Shown here: positions 36,621-49,200 of the stretch, piece by piece
Layout: each line of letters starts with the position of its first letter
How positions within the stretch are numbered: the stretch's first letter is position 1
Assembly: GCA_032191485.1 (NCBI GenBank)
Contig: JAVDOI010000016.1
Location: 4,315,719-4,379,718, forward strand
Length of the DNA stretch: 64,000 bases
Reading direction: 5' to 3'
Origin: Leptoclinus maculatus
Lineage: Eukaryota; Chordata; Actinopteri; Perciformes; Stichaeidae
The notes under the pieces: model-generated
The model's input: the letters and a program-made list of their open reading frames with translations, nothing else
The model's database searches: none
What the model was told of the DNA's origin: nothing
Made by a program: the position numbers and the translations under genes

Positions 36621-37711
36621 TGACCCTGATCTAACGTGGGGGGCGTGGTATCAACTGAGAGGGGCGTGTCACCATGAGTGACAGCATAACAAAGAAGGCA
36701 GAGGACCATCCTCAACCACGTTGCCTTCAGGTAACGTGGGCACCGCGAGAATTATGATTCAACACTTTATATACACCATATTCACGTGATTGGAAGTAAA
36801 ATAAATTACGCTAGTGACAAAGTTCTATTTAGCAAGCTGTTTTAGCCTCTACTTGGCACGAATCACAGTAAAATAGCAATAAACTATGCCATATTGGGCC
36901 GTTCAACTACTACACTTTAATATCTGACGTAAACGTTTCTTACTTCCACACACCACTGTGAACGCAGCGTAGTAGCTCAACATGTGTCAGCGGCAGCTAG
37001 TGGAGGCACTTCCTGTTGAGAGCTCAGCTGCCGCGGCAAGTTGTGCCGCTGTGTGGGGGGGGGGGGGGTGCCGCGGCAGTTTAGCCTTTATTTGTCGTTA
37101 TTTGACAATATGTAACAATACATTAAGGTCCTTGAAGGTGTGACTGTTGGTAGTTGTAATTGGTTTAGTAAAAAAATGCCGAATTGTAATAGTACTCGTT
37201 TTTATTAGCAAGCTAATGTAGGCTAACATCAGTTGGGACTTGTTGCCATGGCAACTACACCAGCAGACTAAACTGGGTGAATGAACGGCTATGCTAACGA
37301 ACTTCTTTGCACAATGGATTGATAAATCAAGAAAAATATATTTTCAAAAAGAAACAGAGGAAAACATCTCTCTACCTGTGGTGATACATAAAACATATGT
37401 ATGTGCTGCTAATTTTGCTGTAGTTGCTGCTATTTCAGTGTCAATATCGAGTTGCTCCTTTTTGCTGCCTTTTCTGCCTCAGTTTGAAGCCGTGCAGATG
37501 ATGTTGTAGACGTGTTGCTTTTTGAAGCATTGGATTCAACATTTCAAATGTTTCATGTTTTTATTTTGCTTCACCAAAGAGAACATTACATTTTTGAAAT
37601 GTACCTTTCACATCTTTTCCACCACTTTTCCATCAAATCAACAATTATCTCTTTGAGATTGTGTGCTTTTTGAAATGTCACCTTTCTTTGTTTTTGCAAG
37701 TTGACAATTTT
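36621..37711. other. Unassigned sequence before unit 4
   Basis: Not found in other units. It contains a run of about 14 G near 37,055 inside a CCGCGGCA-rich stretch, and no convincing coding sequence. It ends where unit homology resumes at TTTAGTGACGTACCC (37,711). The parts near the retroelement may be its LTR. Confidence 0.5.
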
Positions 37712-37715
37712 TTAG

Positions 37716-37877
37716 TGACGTACCCATGTTGTCATTCATAAATCATTGAATAATTCTGAATGATGTTATGAGACACCTCGGTTTATCATGTATAACAGCA
37801 GCCCACTGAGTCCCACAGTGCCTCTCTGTCGTCCCCTGTCAAGTAAAACTGGACGGACTTTCCCTTATGGGCGTGGC
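37716..37877 (+). promoter_or_regulatory. CRE-like motif and GGGCGTGGC box upstream of copy 4
   Basis: TGACGTAC (37,716) is kept, but the octamer found in units 1, 2, 3 and 5 is cut off by the insertion. GGGCGTGGC (37,869-37,877), an Sp/KLF-type box, is shared only with copy 5 (46,092-46,100); units 1-3 read GGCGCAGC or GGTGCAGC there. Function is inferred. Confidence 0.35.
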
Positions 37878-38015
37878 TTACACTTTGGGGACTTTGTTCA
37901 AAAAACTACATCCAACTTTTTTTTCCCCTCACTGTTGAAGCAGCAACCACCGGATTTCTGAGATCTTAACTTTTCAGGAATAAAACGGGGACGATACTGA
38001 CCGTCAACCAGCAAA

Positions 38016-41000
38016 ATGTGCATGTTCAAGTTTATATGTGCGATTACAACCAGAGCGTTGTTTCTCCTCGTCTCTCTGAGCAGCGTCTGGAGGGTGACAT
38101 ACGTGAAGAAGGATATCAACTACTGGCTCCTCGCTATCCTCTTTCTGCCGCTTGTCGTTGAAATGATAATAACGCTTAAGAGTCGAAAGGGACAAGATTA
38201 TAAATGGTAAGACGAGCAGCATGCATGTTTGTAAATTATATAGCTTTTATGCTGAGGGTGCAACTTTACTGGAACTTAATGTAGGTTTTTTTGTGTAAAA
38301 CTATTCTTAACAACCTGGTTTGAAGATATTTTCTATGCTGAATAGATTTAGAGAACAATGCATGGGTATTTTAAGCTTTTGTCATCTTCTCCGTTTTTAC
38401 CCCTTCCCCCACCGCCCTAAGTTCTCTGCATCCTGCTTGTCTCCCTGCTGCTATTGTTTAACCGGTCATGGGACGGTGACGATGGGGTGGTACCCCTTAA
38501 CATCCTCAAACATCCTCCAGCAAATCTTCATATTTCAAAACTAGATCCAGAACATTTTTCTCGTCGACTGACTAATTGATATTTTGACTTCGTTTCAGCC
38601 CTAAACAATTGTAATATTCGTAACCAGGCTTTAAAATGTATAAATCCCTGGTGTGTGACTTTTTAACACAAAATTGAGGTTTGATTTCCATCTTTTTCCC
38701 CATGCGTCTTCATGAAGTTGTGTTGACGAAGGTCTTTTGTTTGTCTTGCAGGTTTTCTCCTGCTATCTTTCTGTTTCTCATCAGTATCATTCCCTCCATT
38801 TGGATCCTGGAGCTCCACCACCAGCAGGACAAAGCCACCGCCCCTCAGGTACTCCACGCCAGAAACAAAAATACATTGTGTTTTAAAAAAAAAAAAACAG
38901 TTCTAATGCTTTCTAAAGATGTAATCTAACGACAGATGTTGGTGGGTGTTGCTACAGTTTTATTCATAATCTACATTTGCTTTTCAGCTTTTCATTTTTA
39001 ACTGGGGGAAAATACAAGCACTCTGTCTGTAAAAATCCTCTTTCAACGGTTTTCAGTGTAAAAAGCTTGACTCCTGGGAGAATGTGCGTAAGGTGATCAC
39101 TCTGAACGAGACCCTGGGAAACCTCACCTACCAGAGCTACCTGAAGGTAAGAGTGGCAGACTGAAAGATTCATAAAACATCACTTTTTTGATGATGTATT
39201 TCTTGCGGACTGGATTATGCACAATATATAGGGTAATGAAACTAACCAAGAGCTCCTAAATGAAGCAACAGACAGGAGTAATTGAGATTTGTCAAGAAAT
39301 TGCTTACTTGCTAATGTTGAACTATTACTTCAACGTGGAAATCTTTCCATTCTTCTTAAACATGTTGCTGATTGTTCTGATAAAGAGCAGGGTTCTTGAA
39401 ACGTCACTCATAATGACACACTGTCTGCGGTGGGAGCTTCCTGTTTGCAGACTTTCATGACGCAAACAAACAAAAAAAATCCTTATCGCTCTTTTGCAGT
39501 CTGCAGCACAAGATATTAAGCTGTTTTTTTTTTTTTGACTTGATTGAAGATGATTGCTAAATTTATTGACTAATGCTTTAAAAACAACGCATTTTGCCTG
39601 CAATTTTCTATAAAAACTGTCACAAATGTAAAATAAAAAACTTTACTCCAACTCTCCTCTTCAGTGGCAAAGAGTATAATCCTGTGTTTGTGTGAGGTGG
39701 TTATCTAAACCCTAAATCTGATGACAAGCCAGCACAGGGGTAATACGGGATCCTTGAAGAGAGTTACTCTCTTAGAAGTGAGGTTTCGGTCAGATTCCCC
39801 GATTGACAGTTTGGAAGGAATGCAGAAGAGAAAAACATAAACATGAATAGATTTGAAAGATGCAGCCCCAGAGTTCAAACAATTCAGAAAGAATCCACCA
39901 GTGGGAGAAAGAAAGGATCTTCTTACAAACACAGGCCTGGATTAGTTTTCTTGTGATTTAATATTAAAAAGCTATGAGTCATCTTTGCACTGGATTCAGC
40001 AAGGCAATTATGTAAAGTAGCAAGACTTGAGAGGTAACCAGGCTTTAAAAAAGGACTGAATATTACTAGAGTATAGGAATGATAAGAGACGGATTACCCT
40101 CAAAGCAGCATGTAGATGAAGAATAGAAGACGTCCAAGAATTGATCCTTGAGGAACTTCACAGGTCAGAGGAACCAGAAATACACACAAAGAACTTGCAA
40201 AGTCATAAATAGGGAGAAAAACACTCTTAAATAGTATATGTCAACAGTTCAATAGAAGCATTTAAATTAGGAACAACACAAATGTAACGTTCACTGATGT
40301 GACTGCAACAGTAGAGCCGTCTTTTTGCTTTGCTTCAGATGAAGAAACAGATCTGAGAATAAACCTGAGAATGCAAGATGTAGAGCAGCATTCAAAGTAA
40401 AACAGTTTACTTAGTCATTAGAATGAGACGGCAGAGACTTTCTGACATTAATAACAAACACAAGAGCCTGAAAATCTCTGTGGACAATAACCGTAAGAGG
40501 GGAGCATTAAAAATGTCTTCTATAAATAACAGATAGACCACCACCACACCCTGTAGTCCTGGACAATTAGAAAGCCTGAGGACACACCTCATGAAGCTGT
40601 CTGAATGCCTCAGCTCTTTACTGTGTTTCAATCAGAAAAACAAAGTCCACATTGTGCAACATAATGGAGTCATTCAAGGAAAATTCTGAGGCTGTATTCT
40701 GTATTTTTCTCTTTTTTCACAATTAATTCATATACTGACAAGTATTGTCTTTGCCTGATTTAGCTTATTTCCCTATTTTAGTTATAACAGGGATGTAAAT
40801 CTAAAAGTCTACAATAATATCTGATAGAAACTGGCAGCATCACATGAGCTGAGAGCCAGCTTCATATTGAAGGATGCAAACCATTAAGTTTCTGACAGAG
40901 AAATAACTCTCAATCTCTTCTCCTTTTCCAGAATTTTAACCAGGTGTTATCGACTGTCTGTTCCAACGAATGGATCCTTGCTCTTCATCAGACTCTGCTC

Positions 41001-42230
41001 CTCCTCCTCATCGTGGGGAAGTGGCTCCTCCCACTGGGAGGCGGAGTCACACGTGATGAGCTCTCGCAGCTTCTCCTAATTTTTGTTGGCACTGCAGCAG
41101 ACATCCTCGAATTTACTAGTGAGACGCTGTCAGATGTCAAGTAGGTGGCTAATCATGCATTGCTTATGAGTATGTTCACACACATATAAACAATAGACAC
41201 ATAGGGAACTTAAGCACTTTTAAGGCAAGTTTACATAATCTCTGTCCCCAAATCAAGACATCAATGCATTAACTAGTAAAAGCAGCTTCCCATTGACATG
41301 TATTAACACTATAGGGACTGACTTTGACTGTATTTTATGTGTCTTTTCCAGAGAGAACAGTCCTGAGCTGGTCTACATCGTCTTAGCTGTATGGACTTGG
41401 AGCATGCTGCAGTTCCCCCTACATGTGGCTGGTCAGTGTGTGTTTGTGTCTTAAACAAATAACGTTGGTGCTTATTAAGCAGTTACAGCCGTTCACTGCT
41501 GTACATGACCTCCTCTCAGTGTGGGACAATCCAAACAACGTGTTTAGTCAGCAGCGTTCAGGCCAGTGCTGTAAGTAAACAGTGAAAAGCAGTTCAGCTC
41601 CTCTATCTCCAGCTTTGTCAAATTATTAATCCAAAAACCTGTTTTCACTTCGCGAGCCATGGTAATGCCCCTACTTTCAGACTTCTTAAAAAAGACTTAC
41701 CACGAAAATAAATCACTAACAGCAAGAGTGTATTTAAGGAGTTTGTATACATGTTGAGTCTTTAGGAGGAAATCCAGTCTTTTTGACTTTGGAAACAGCA
41801 GTTGAGAATAGTTAGGACCATTTAGTAGCAGGTTAAATCAGGTTAAAACAATTAAACAAAGAAATCGATACAACAGACTGTTACTCTGTTTGACTCTGAG
41901 GTCCTGTTTTTTTTTTTGTCTCCCCATTTTTAAAAAGTGGTGAACTCCAAACCAGACAATGAGGGTGAGCAGGAGGCCGGCGAGGTGTCCCTGTTGTCTA
42001 AGTACAGCACGGACATCTGGAGCATCGTGGAGGCCTTGTTTATCCAAGACGGGCCTTTCCTGGTGGTCAGGCTCACCGTCATGACCTACTTCGACGTCTT
42101 CCACCAAATGCTGGTGTTCTTCGCCGTTAAGAACTTCCTGGTGGTCATTCTGAACTTGTACAGGTTAGTTGTAATATGCCAGGACTCGCGCAGTAGAGCC
42201 GGCCGGGGCAGCGCCGTCCCATGTGTTTGA
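38016..42230 (+). CDS. tmem26: Transmembrane protein 26-like, tandem copy 4
   Basis: Coding exons: 38,016-38,206, 38,752-38,848, 39,057-39,146, 40,932-41,140, 41,352-41,431, 41,938-42,230, giving 960 nt and 319 codons. With copy 5 it is closest to mammalian TMEM26: it keeps VWRVT, NYWLLAI, FSPAIFLFLIS, GGGVTRDELSQ and MTYFDVFHQM. Predicted segments are TM1 about 6-27, TM2 37-56, TM3 67-85, a glycosylated loop 86-142 (sequons NET at 113 and NLT at 118), then TM4-TM8. A second in-frame ATG lies two codons after the first. Exon 4 has two usable acceptors 12 nt apart (CCAG|AATTTTAACCAG|GTG). Intron 5 is the shortest (506 bp). The protein ends soon after the last membrane segment, without the long tail I recall in human. 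Possible poly(A) signal at 44,480-44,485. Confidence 0.9.
41520..41570 (+). other. Candidate 51-nt cassette exon in intron 5, copy 4
   Basis: CTCTCAG before, GTAAGT after; 51 nt, in frame and without a stop. This is the best-looking version of the segment. Confidence 0.35.
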
Positions 42231-45200
42231 AGAGTCATCTCACGGGGGAATCAGGGAGACGGAGAGATGTTGCACTTACAATTGTACAATTACTTCAGAC
42301 TGGTAAGAACTGCAATTGGAGCAGGAAGAGAAGGAAATGCTTGCTTTCTGTTTTCTTCTCACAATGTATTTAACTCTCTGGGATCATGGTGTTGTGAATA
42401 ATTAACGTTGTTGAGAGCAGAAAACTGTGAACAACCATTTTCTTACACTTGCAAGGGGATAAAGTTGCCAAGTTGTCATAACGCCCTTGACTGCTCAGCA
42501 TCTGACTTCACAGCTCATACTTAACCTCAGTGACATTTCAGTCCCTCTGGAGCAAACCTCGGTCAACTCAGTTAAAACACCACCATGTATTCAGTGCTTA
42601 AATGTGACTATGTGTGCATGAGCGTACTGGTCTAAAACCTGGTTTTAGTTGTGTATGAAAAGGTCTTGTTGTTCAGATTATAACTGGTAGACATTCAAAT
42701 AATAGACATCAGGCCAACATCATGGAGGGGCCACAGAGGAAAAGAAGGGAGCAGAGCAAAACAGTAAAAAGGTAAAGTCAAATCAGTTGTATTTAATATA
42801 CGACACCCTCTATCCTTTTCGATCCTCGCTTCAGATAAGGAAGAAAATAAAAAACTGATAAAAAGGTGTGGGGGTCCAAGTAAAAAAAAAAAATCACATG
42901 TCCACATTACTTAGCCTGTTAGCACGATAACATCAACAAATGTGGTCCCAAAGCACCACGTGTGCCAGCACCTACAGTAAGTGAAGCCAGGCTGCTGTTT
43001 TGGTGAGGTCCGGACCGGTTTCTGACATTCTGCACGGCATCTTGTTGAGCGGAAGTGAGCACAGGGACAACAGGAAGACAGGAAGTTAGAGAGATATACT
43101 GGATGACATAAAGGCATAGGCCCAATCCCAATTCAGGGCTGTCCCATTGTCAAATCTCTCGCAGACATTTAGAGCCCTTTATGAACCCTTTCTGTAAATC
43201 CGCATTGCTGCAATGTGATGTTAAACAAGGGTTATTAGTGGAAGCATGGAGACTTTAAAAAAAGTAAACAAAGAGGACGGCACATGTGTGTTCAGCCTGG
43301 AATATTACATTTATTCAGAAACATTAAGGATTAAAGATTGAACATAAAACACATGAAATCAGAGGAATGAAGCAGAGATTATATTATACAGATTAATTCA
43401 TCAAACATTTAATTTCATCGAGTAAATAGATAATTCAAAATGGCCTCTCATCTTGTGAGGGAAGAGCCTGGAAGACGTTTAAATCATGGAGTAAAAAACT
43501 CAAATGAATACCCTCAATTGGACATAATATTTTTTGACGTTGTCCCATTCGTATTTCAAGCCCTTACAGTCTCTCACACTCAATCATTTAACAGATGACG
43601 TCAGTAAGTCCCAGAGGGTTCAGGGTTTAAGGCCTTAGGGGGGACATTGGGTTTGGGCCATAAAGTGTTGACGCAAGCTGAGATGGAGGGAGAGCAATAA
43701 CCCAGACAGGAAGTTAAAACTGACTGTGAAAACATCCAATGGTTGTTGGCAGTTTGATAAAGCCACCTTATCACCACTGGATAAGGAAGGCCATGAATTC
43801 TGTTATTTTTTGACATTTGAATGGGGATATTATTTTTCCAAACTAATTAATGTTATTTTGTTCCTCTTGGATAATTATGGAAGCCCATTCCCGCCAGCAA
43901 AAAAAAAAAAAAAGATCACAAAAAAAAAGAGAAAAAAAAAATAAGATCACTAAAAAAAGAAAAAAGAAAAAAATAGTAACTTAAAAAAAAAATGAAATAA
44001 AATGTAATTCACAAAAAAAATAATAATTCTAATAATTTTTTCTTTTTTTTTCTTTTACTTTTTTTCCACCAGCAAAAAAAGCTGCTTCTATGACTGTTGT
44101 GTTAAAGTATCTCATAATTTCGACTTTCTATAGCAACTGGAAAAATCTGGTCAGTGTTATGGTTACAGATGGATGCACCAACATTTTTTTTTTATTTTAG
44201 CTGGTGGAAAAAAGTAAAATAAAAAAAAATTAAAATTATTAGAATTATTATTATTTATTTTTTTAGTGATCTTATTTTTTTTTTTTTTGCTGGCGGGAAT
44301 GGGCTTCCACAGATAATCGCCCTTTTTAAAACAAAAAACAAAAGGAGAGACATGTTATTCACAAGTCAAAGTCATCAAATGTATGATCTCAAATGTATTC
44401 TATCCTTACTGTTACTGTTGGCCTGCTTTGACTGAGGGTTGTATCTCTGTGACATGCAAGAAACTGCAATACCCCTAAAAATAAAGAGACTGGACGCACT
44501 TAAAATTGCACTCGGGTGATCAACTCAGTATGAGTTGTATTTGCTTCTTGACCTTTAAAGCTATTCTTTACTTTATGCTTTATAATGCCAAAGAATCAGT
44601 ATTATAACTCCCTGGTTTATGTGAACACAACCTCAGCTCAAAATGTTATTTTGACTCGTATAAGTGTTTTTGTCAAGTTATCTTTTGTATTTGTTTGTAT
44701 CCGAGGTAGTATAATATCAAATGTTGTCATGCAGTTATTTTTACCATGTTATAGTCATTGTTATATGTTAATGTACTTGTCCTGACACAGCACAAATAAA
44801 ACAATACAAACCATTATCAGTTGTCCTGTATTTATTTCTCATTATTTCAAAAATATGTCCATAGAATATTGTTTTTACACAAGCAGTGGTAATCAATACT
44901 TTATGATTAGGTCTTCTCAAAGAATAAATGTTGTCTACATCCACAAACACATACTGTCTCCCCACGGTGGACATCAGAGTAATAACACCCACATTTTTTT
45001 CTTTAGTCGCTGACAGACTCTGTGGGCTCATACAGTTGTTGTTTCAGCCTGCTGTCAAAGTGTCATGAGAGTTGTTCTGTTATTCACCGTTATGAAGCGC
45101 GATAGATTGACTCCAGATGTTGACTCAAAATGTTGATGGTGGTAGAATGTGAAAACACCAAAATCTCCCTCAGGTGTTCAAGTGGGACGAGGTATGGTGA

Positions 45201-46242
45201 CTGAAGGCCACAGCACTTTATTCACATCATTTTAACACTGAGTGGTTTTGTCCTGTTGGGAAACATTTGCATGTGTTAAGTTTCTCCATCCTTTATCATA
45301 AGATAAGAAACTTTATTGAACCTGTGCCAGCACTACAAATGAAGCATGACAAAATTAAAAGCAACTAACCACTATGTACTCCAACATAAATACAAACTAT
45401 AAAGTGTATGGTGACAAATAAAATAAAAATGAAGTGTAGTGACCCCGTTGCTTTTAAAAAAAAAGGCCACCACGGTTGCTGATTGCCATAAATAACGAAG
45501 TCCAGTGTCCAACATATAGGTATTTTATTCCTCACATAAACATAGGACAACCACTTTCTCTGTCATAATCCATTTCCTCAATATAGACTAAAGAAATCAT
45601 AACATTAACATTCATTAAATATCGCACGGTCAATAACTGTTAGCTCCCGTCTACTCAGCAACACCTGTATCAAGTGACCCTCCTGATTATATTAACCTGT
45701 GGCCTAATTGACAGCAGCACTACACCCCCAAGTGGTGGGAGGTTGTACAAAACAAAACAATAACAAAATGGCTCTTACAATTGCATTGGAAATGTAAACG
45801 CGCAGCAGTAGTCATTCTACTTCAAGAGTAGAGACCTGTTCGAGGTCGACAGCAGAGGAAGTGCGCTTCATGTTGTTATGCCTGATGAATGAACAGACGA
45901 TGTGATGCTGCCCTCTCCTGTTCATTTGCATATTTTAGTAACGTACCCATGTTGTCATTCATAAATCATTGATTAATTCTGAATGATGTTATGAGACACC
46001 TCGGTTTATCATGTATAACATTAGCCCACTGAGTCCCGCAGTGCCTCTCTGTCGTCCCCTGTCAAGTAAAACTGAACGGGCTTTCCCTTATGGGCGTGGC
46101 TTACACTTTGTTAAAAAACTACATCCAACATTTTTTTCCCCTCACTGTTGAAGCAGCAACCACCGGCTTTCTGGGATCTTAACTTTTCAGGAATAACGGG
46201 GACATCTGCGGTGCACGATACTGACCTTCAACCAGCAGCAAG
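42231..46242 (+). other. 3' flank of unit 4 and shortened 5' flank of unit 5
   Basis: Probable 3' UTR of copy 4. Bases about 42,830-43,750 replace a short stretch of units 1-3 and partly match 51,000-51,780 of unit 5. A foldback element is at 43,876-44,311, and AATAAA at 44,480 and 44,793. Unit 5 starts at 45,742, but about 1.4 kb of its 5' flank is deleted near 45,872, joining GCGCTTCATG to sequence just before the octamer (45,924). No gene is seen. Confidence 0.55.
43876..44311. mobile_element. Foldback/MITE element with target duplication
   Basis: The ends TATGGAAGCCCATTCCCGCC and GGCGGGAATGGGCTTCCACA are inverted repeats, continuing into AGCAAAAA/TTTTTGCT. The element is flanked by GATAAT on both sides (43,870-43,875 and 44,312-44,317). 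The uninterrupted site is in unit 5 (TTGGATAATCGCC near 51,896). The interior is A/T-rich with nested inverted GCTGG(C/T)GG motifs. It is 436 bp with no ORF. It is related to the older foldback copies in the flanks of units 1-3. Confidence 0.8.
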
Positions 46243-49200
46243 ATGCGCATGTTCAAGTTTATATGTGCGATTACAACCAGAGCGTTGTTTCTCCTCGTCT
46301 CTCTGAGCAGCGTCTGGAGGGTGACATACGTGAAGCGGGATATCAACTACTGGCTCCTCGCTATCCTCTTTCTGCCGCTTGTCGTTGAAATGATAATAAC
46401 GCTTAAGAGTCGAAAGGGACAAGATTATGAATGGTAAAACGAGCAGTATGCATGTTTGTAAATTATATAGCTTTTATGCTGAGGGTGCAACTTTACTGGA
46501 ACTTAATGTAGGTTTTTTTGTGTAAAACTAAATTGAACAACCTGGTTTGAAGATATTTTCTATGCTGAATAGATTTAGATAACAATGCATGGGTATTTTA
46601 AGCTTTTGTCCTCTTCCCCGTTTTTATCCCTTCCCTCACAGCCCTAAGTTCTCTGCATCCTGCTTGTCCCCCTGCTGCTATTGTTTAACCGGTCATGGGA
46701 CGGTGACGATGGGGTGGTACCCCTTAACATCCTCAAACATCCTCCATGTTTACATTTCATCTGTAGGTATTAGTAATTTGTTTTTTTCTTGAACATTCAA
46801 TCACAGCAGATATTTTTATTCAACACACAATAATAATGAAAAAAACTACAGTATGTAAGATTAATATATATAATTATAAAAAAAACACATCTTCAAACGT
46901 CAACAGTCTAAAACCCAAAGATATTGTATTTAACTTTATATAAGACAGACAAAATCAGCAAATCTTCATATTTCAAAACTAGATCCAGAACATTTTTCTT
47001 GGAAAATGGTTAAATAATTAGTCAGTCGACTTATTGAATAATCACTTCAGCCCTAAACAATTGTAATATTTATAACCAGGCTTTACAATTGTATAAATCC
47101 CTGGTGTGTGACTTTTTAACACAAAATTGAGGTTTGATTTCCATCTTTTTCCCCATGCGTCTTCATGAAGTTGTGTTGATGAAGGTCTTTTGTTTGTCTT
47201 GCAGGTTTTCTCCTGCTATCTTTCTGTTTCTCATCAGTATCATTCCCTCCATTTGGATCCTGGAGCTCGATTACCAGCACCACAGAGCCACCAACGATAC
47301 GGTAAAAAAACAAACAGTTCTAATGCTTTCTAAAGATGTAATCTAACGACAGATGTTGGTGGGTGTTGCTACAGTTTTATTCATAATGTACATTTGCTTT
47401 TCAGCTTTTCATTTTTAACTGGGGGAAAATACAAGCACTCTGTCTGTAAAAATCCTCTTTCAACGGTTTTCAGTGTAAAAAGCTTGACTCCTGGGAGAAT
47501 GTGCGTAAGGTGATCACTCTGAACGAGACCCTGGGAAACCTCACCTACCAGAGCTACCTGAAGGTAAGAGTGTGGCAGACTGAAAGATTCATAAAACATC
47601 ACTTGCCTCGTTTAGGCTACTAGAACATACTCTAGTCGATTGTAAGAAGTTTTTTTTCATGATGTATTTCTTGCAGACTGGATTATGCACAATATATAGG
47701 GTAATGAAACTAACCAAGAGCTCCTAAATGAAGCAACAGACAGGAGTAGTTCAGGTTTCTCAAGAAATTGCTTACTTGCTAATGTTGAACTAATACTTCA
47801 ACGTGGGAATCTTTCCATTCTTCTTAAACATGTTGCTGATTGTTCTGATAAAGAGCAGGGTTCTTGAAACGTCACTCATAATGACACACTGTCTGCGGTG
47901 GGAGCTTCCTGTTTGCAGACTTTCATGACTCAAACAAAAAAAACAATCCTTATCGCTCTTTTGCAGTCTGCGGCACAAGATATTAAGCCGTTGTTTTTTT
48001 TTTTACCTGATTGAAGATGATTGGTGAGGCTGAGGACACACCTCATGAAGCTGTCTGAATGCCTCAGCTCTTTACTGTGTTTCAATCAGAAAAACAAAGT
48101 CCACATTGTGCAACATAATGGAGTCATTAATGGACAATTCTGAGGCTGTATTCTATATTTTTCTCTTTTTTCACAATGAATTCATATACTGACAAGTATT
48201 GTCTGTGTTGTCTTTGGCCTGATTTAGCTTATTTCCCTATTTTAGTTATAACAGGGATGTAAATCTAAAAGTCTACAATAATATCTGATAGAAACTGGCA
48301 GCATCACATGAGCTGAGAGCCAGCTTCATATTGAAGGATGCAAACCATTAAGATTCTGACAGAGAAATTACTCTCAATCTCTCCTCCTTTTCAATCATTA
48401 ACCAGAGGTTATCGACTGTCTGTTCCAACGAATGGATCCTTGCTCTTCATCAGACTCTGCTCCTCCTCCTCATCGTGGGGAAGTGGCTCCTCCCGCTGGG
48501 AGGCGGAGTCACACGTGATGAGCTCTCGCAGCTTCTCCTAATTTTTGTTGGCACTGCAGCAGACATCCTCGAATTTACTAGTGAGACGCTGTCAGATGTC
48601 AAGTGGGTGGCTAATCATGCATTGCTTATGAGTATGTTCACACACATATACAAACAATAGACACATAGGGAACTTAAGCACTTTTAAGGCAAGTTTACAT
48701 AATCTGTGTCCCCAAATCATGACATTACATCAATGCATTAACTAGTAAAAGCAGCTTCCCATTGACATGTATTAACACTATAGGGACTGACTTTGACTGT
48801 ATTTTCTATCTGTCTTTTCCAGAGAGAACAGTCCTGAGCTGGTCTACATCGTCTTAGCTGTATGGACTTGGAGCATGCTGCAGTTCCCCCTACATGTGGC
48901 TGGTCAGTGTGTGTTTGTGTCTTAAACAAATAACGTTGGTGCTTATTAAGCAGTTACAGCCGTGCACTGCTGTACATGACCTCCTCTCAGTGTGGGACAA
49001 TCCAAACAACGTGTTTAGTCAGCAGCGTTCAGGCCAGTGCTGTAAGTAAACAGTGAAAAACAGGTTGACTCCTCTGTCTGCTGCTTTGTCAAATTATTAA
49101 CCCAAAAATCAGTTTTCACTTCTCGAGCCATGGTAATGCCCCTACTTTCAGACATGTACTTCTTAAAAAAGACTTACCACAAAAATAAATCACTAACAGC

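Larger units (their letters stand above)
33694..37000 (-). mobile_element. BEL/Pao LTR retrotransposon, decayed and truncated
   Basis: A minus-strand element between array units 3 and 4. From high to low coordinates: possible 5' LTR (TATATAAAG on the minus strand near 36,770, AATAAA near 36,353), gag-like region, zinc knuckle, protease, start of the reverse transcriptase region, then RNase H. Integrase and a 3' LTR are not seen. The right edge is uncertain. A solo LTR (35,868-36,302) has inserted into its leader region. Confidence 0.7.

Noticed and set aside
42911..43131. 68- and 70-codon minus-strand frames downstream of copy 4
   Set aside because: Two overlapping frames over the same bases, not present in unit 5, and no recognisable domain.
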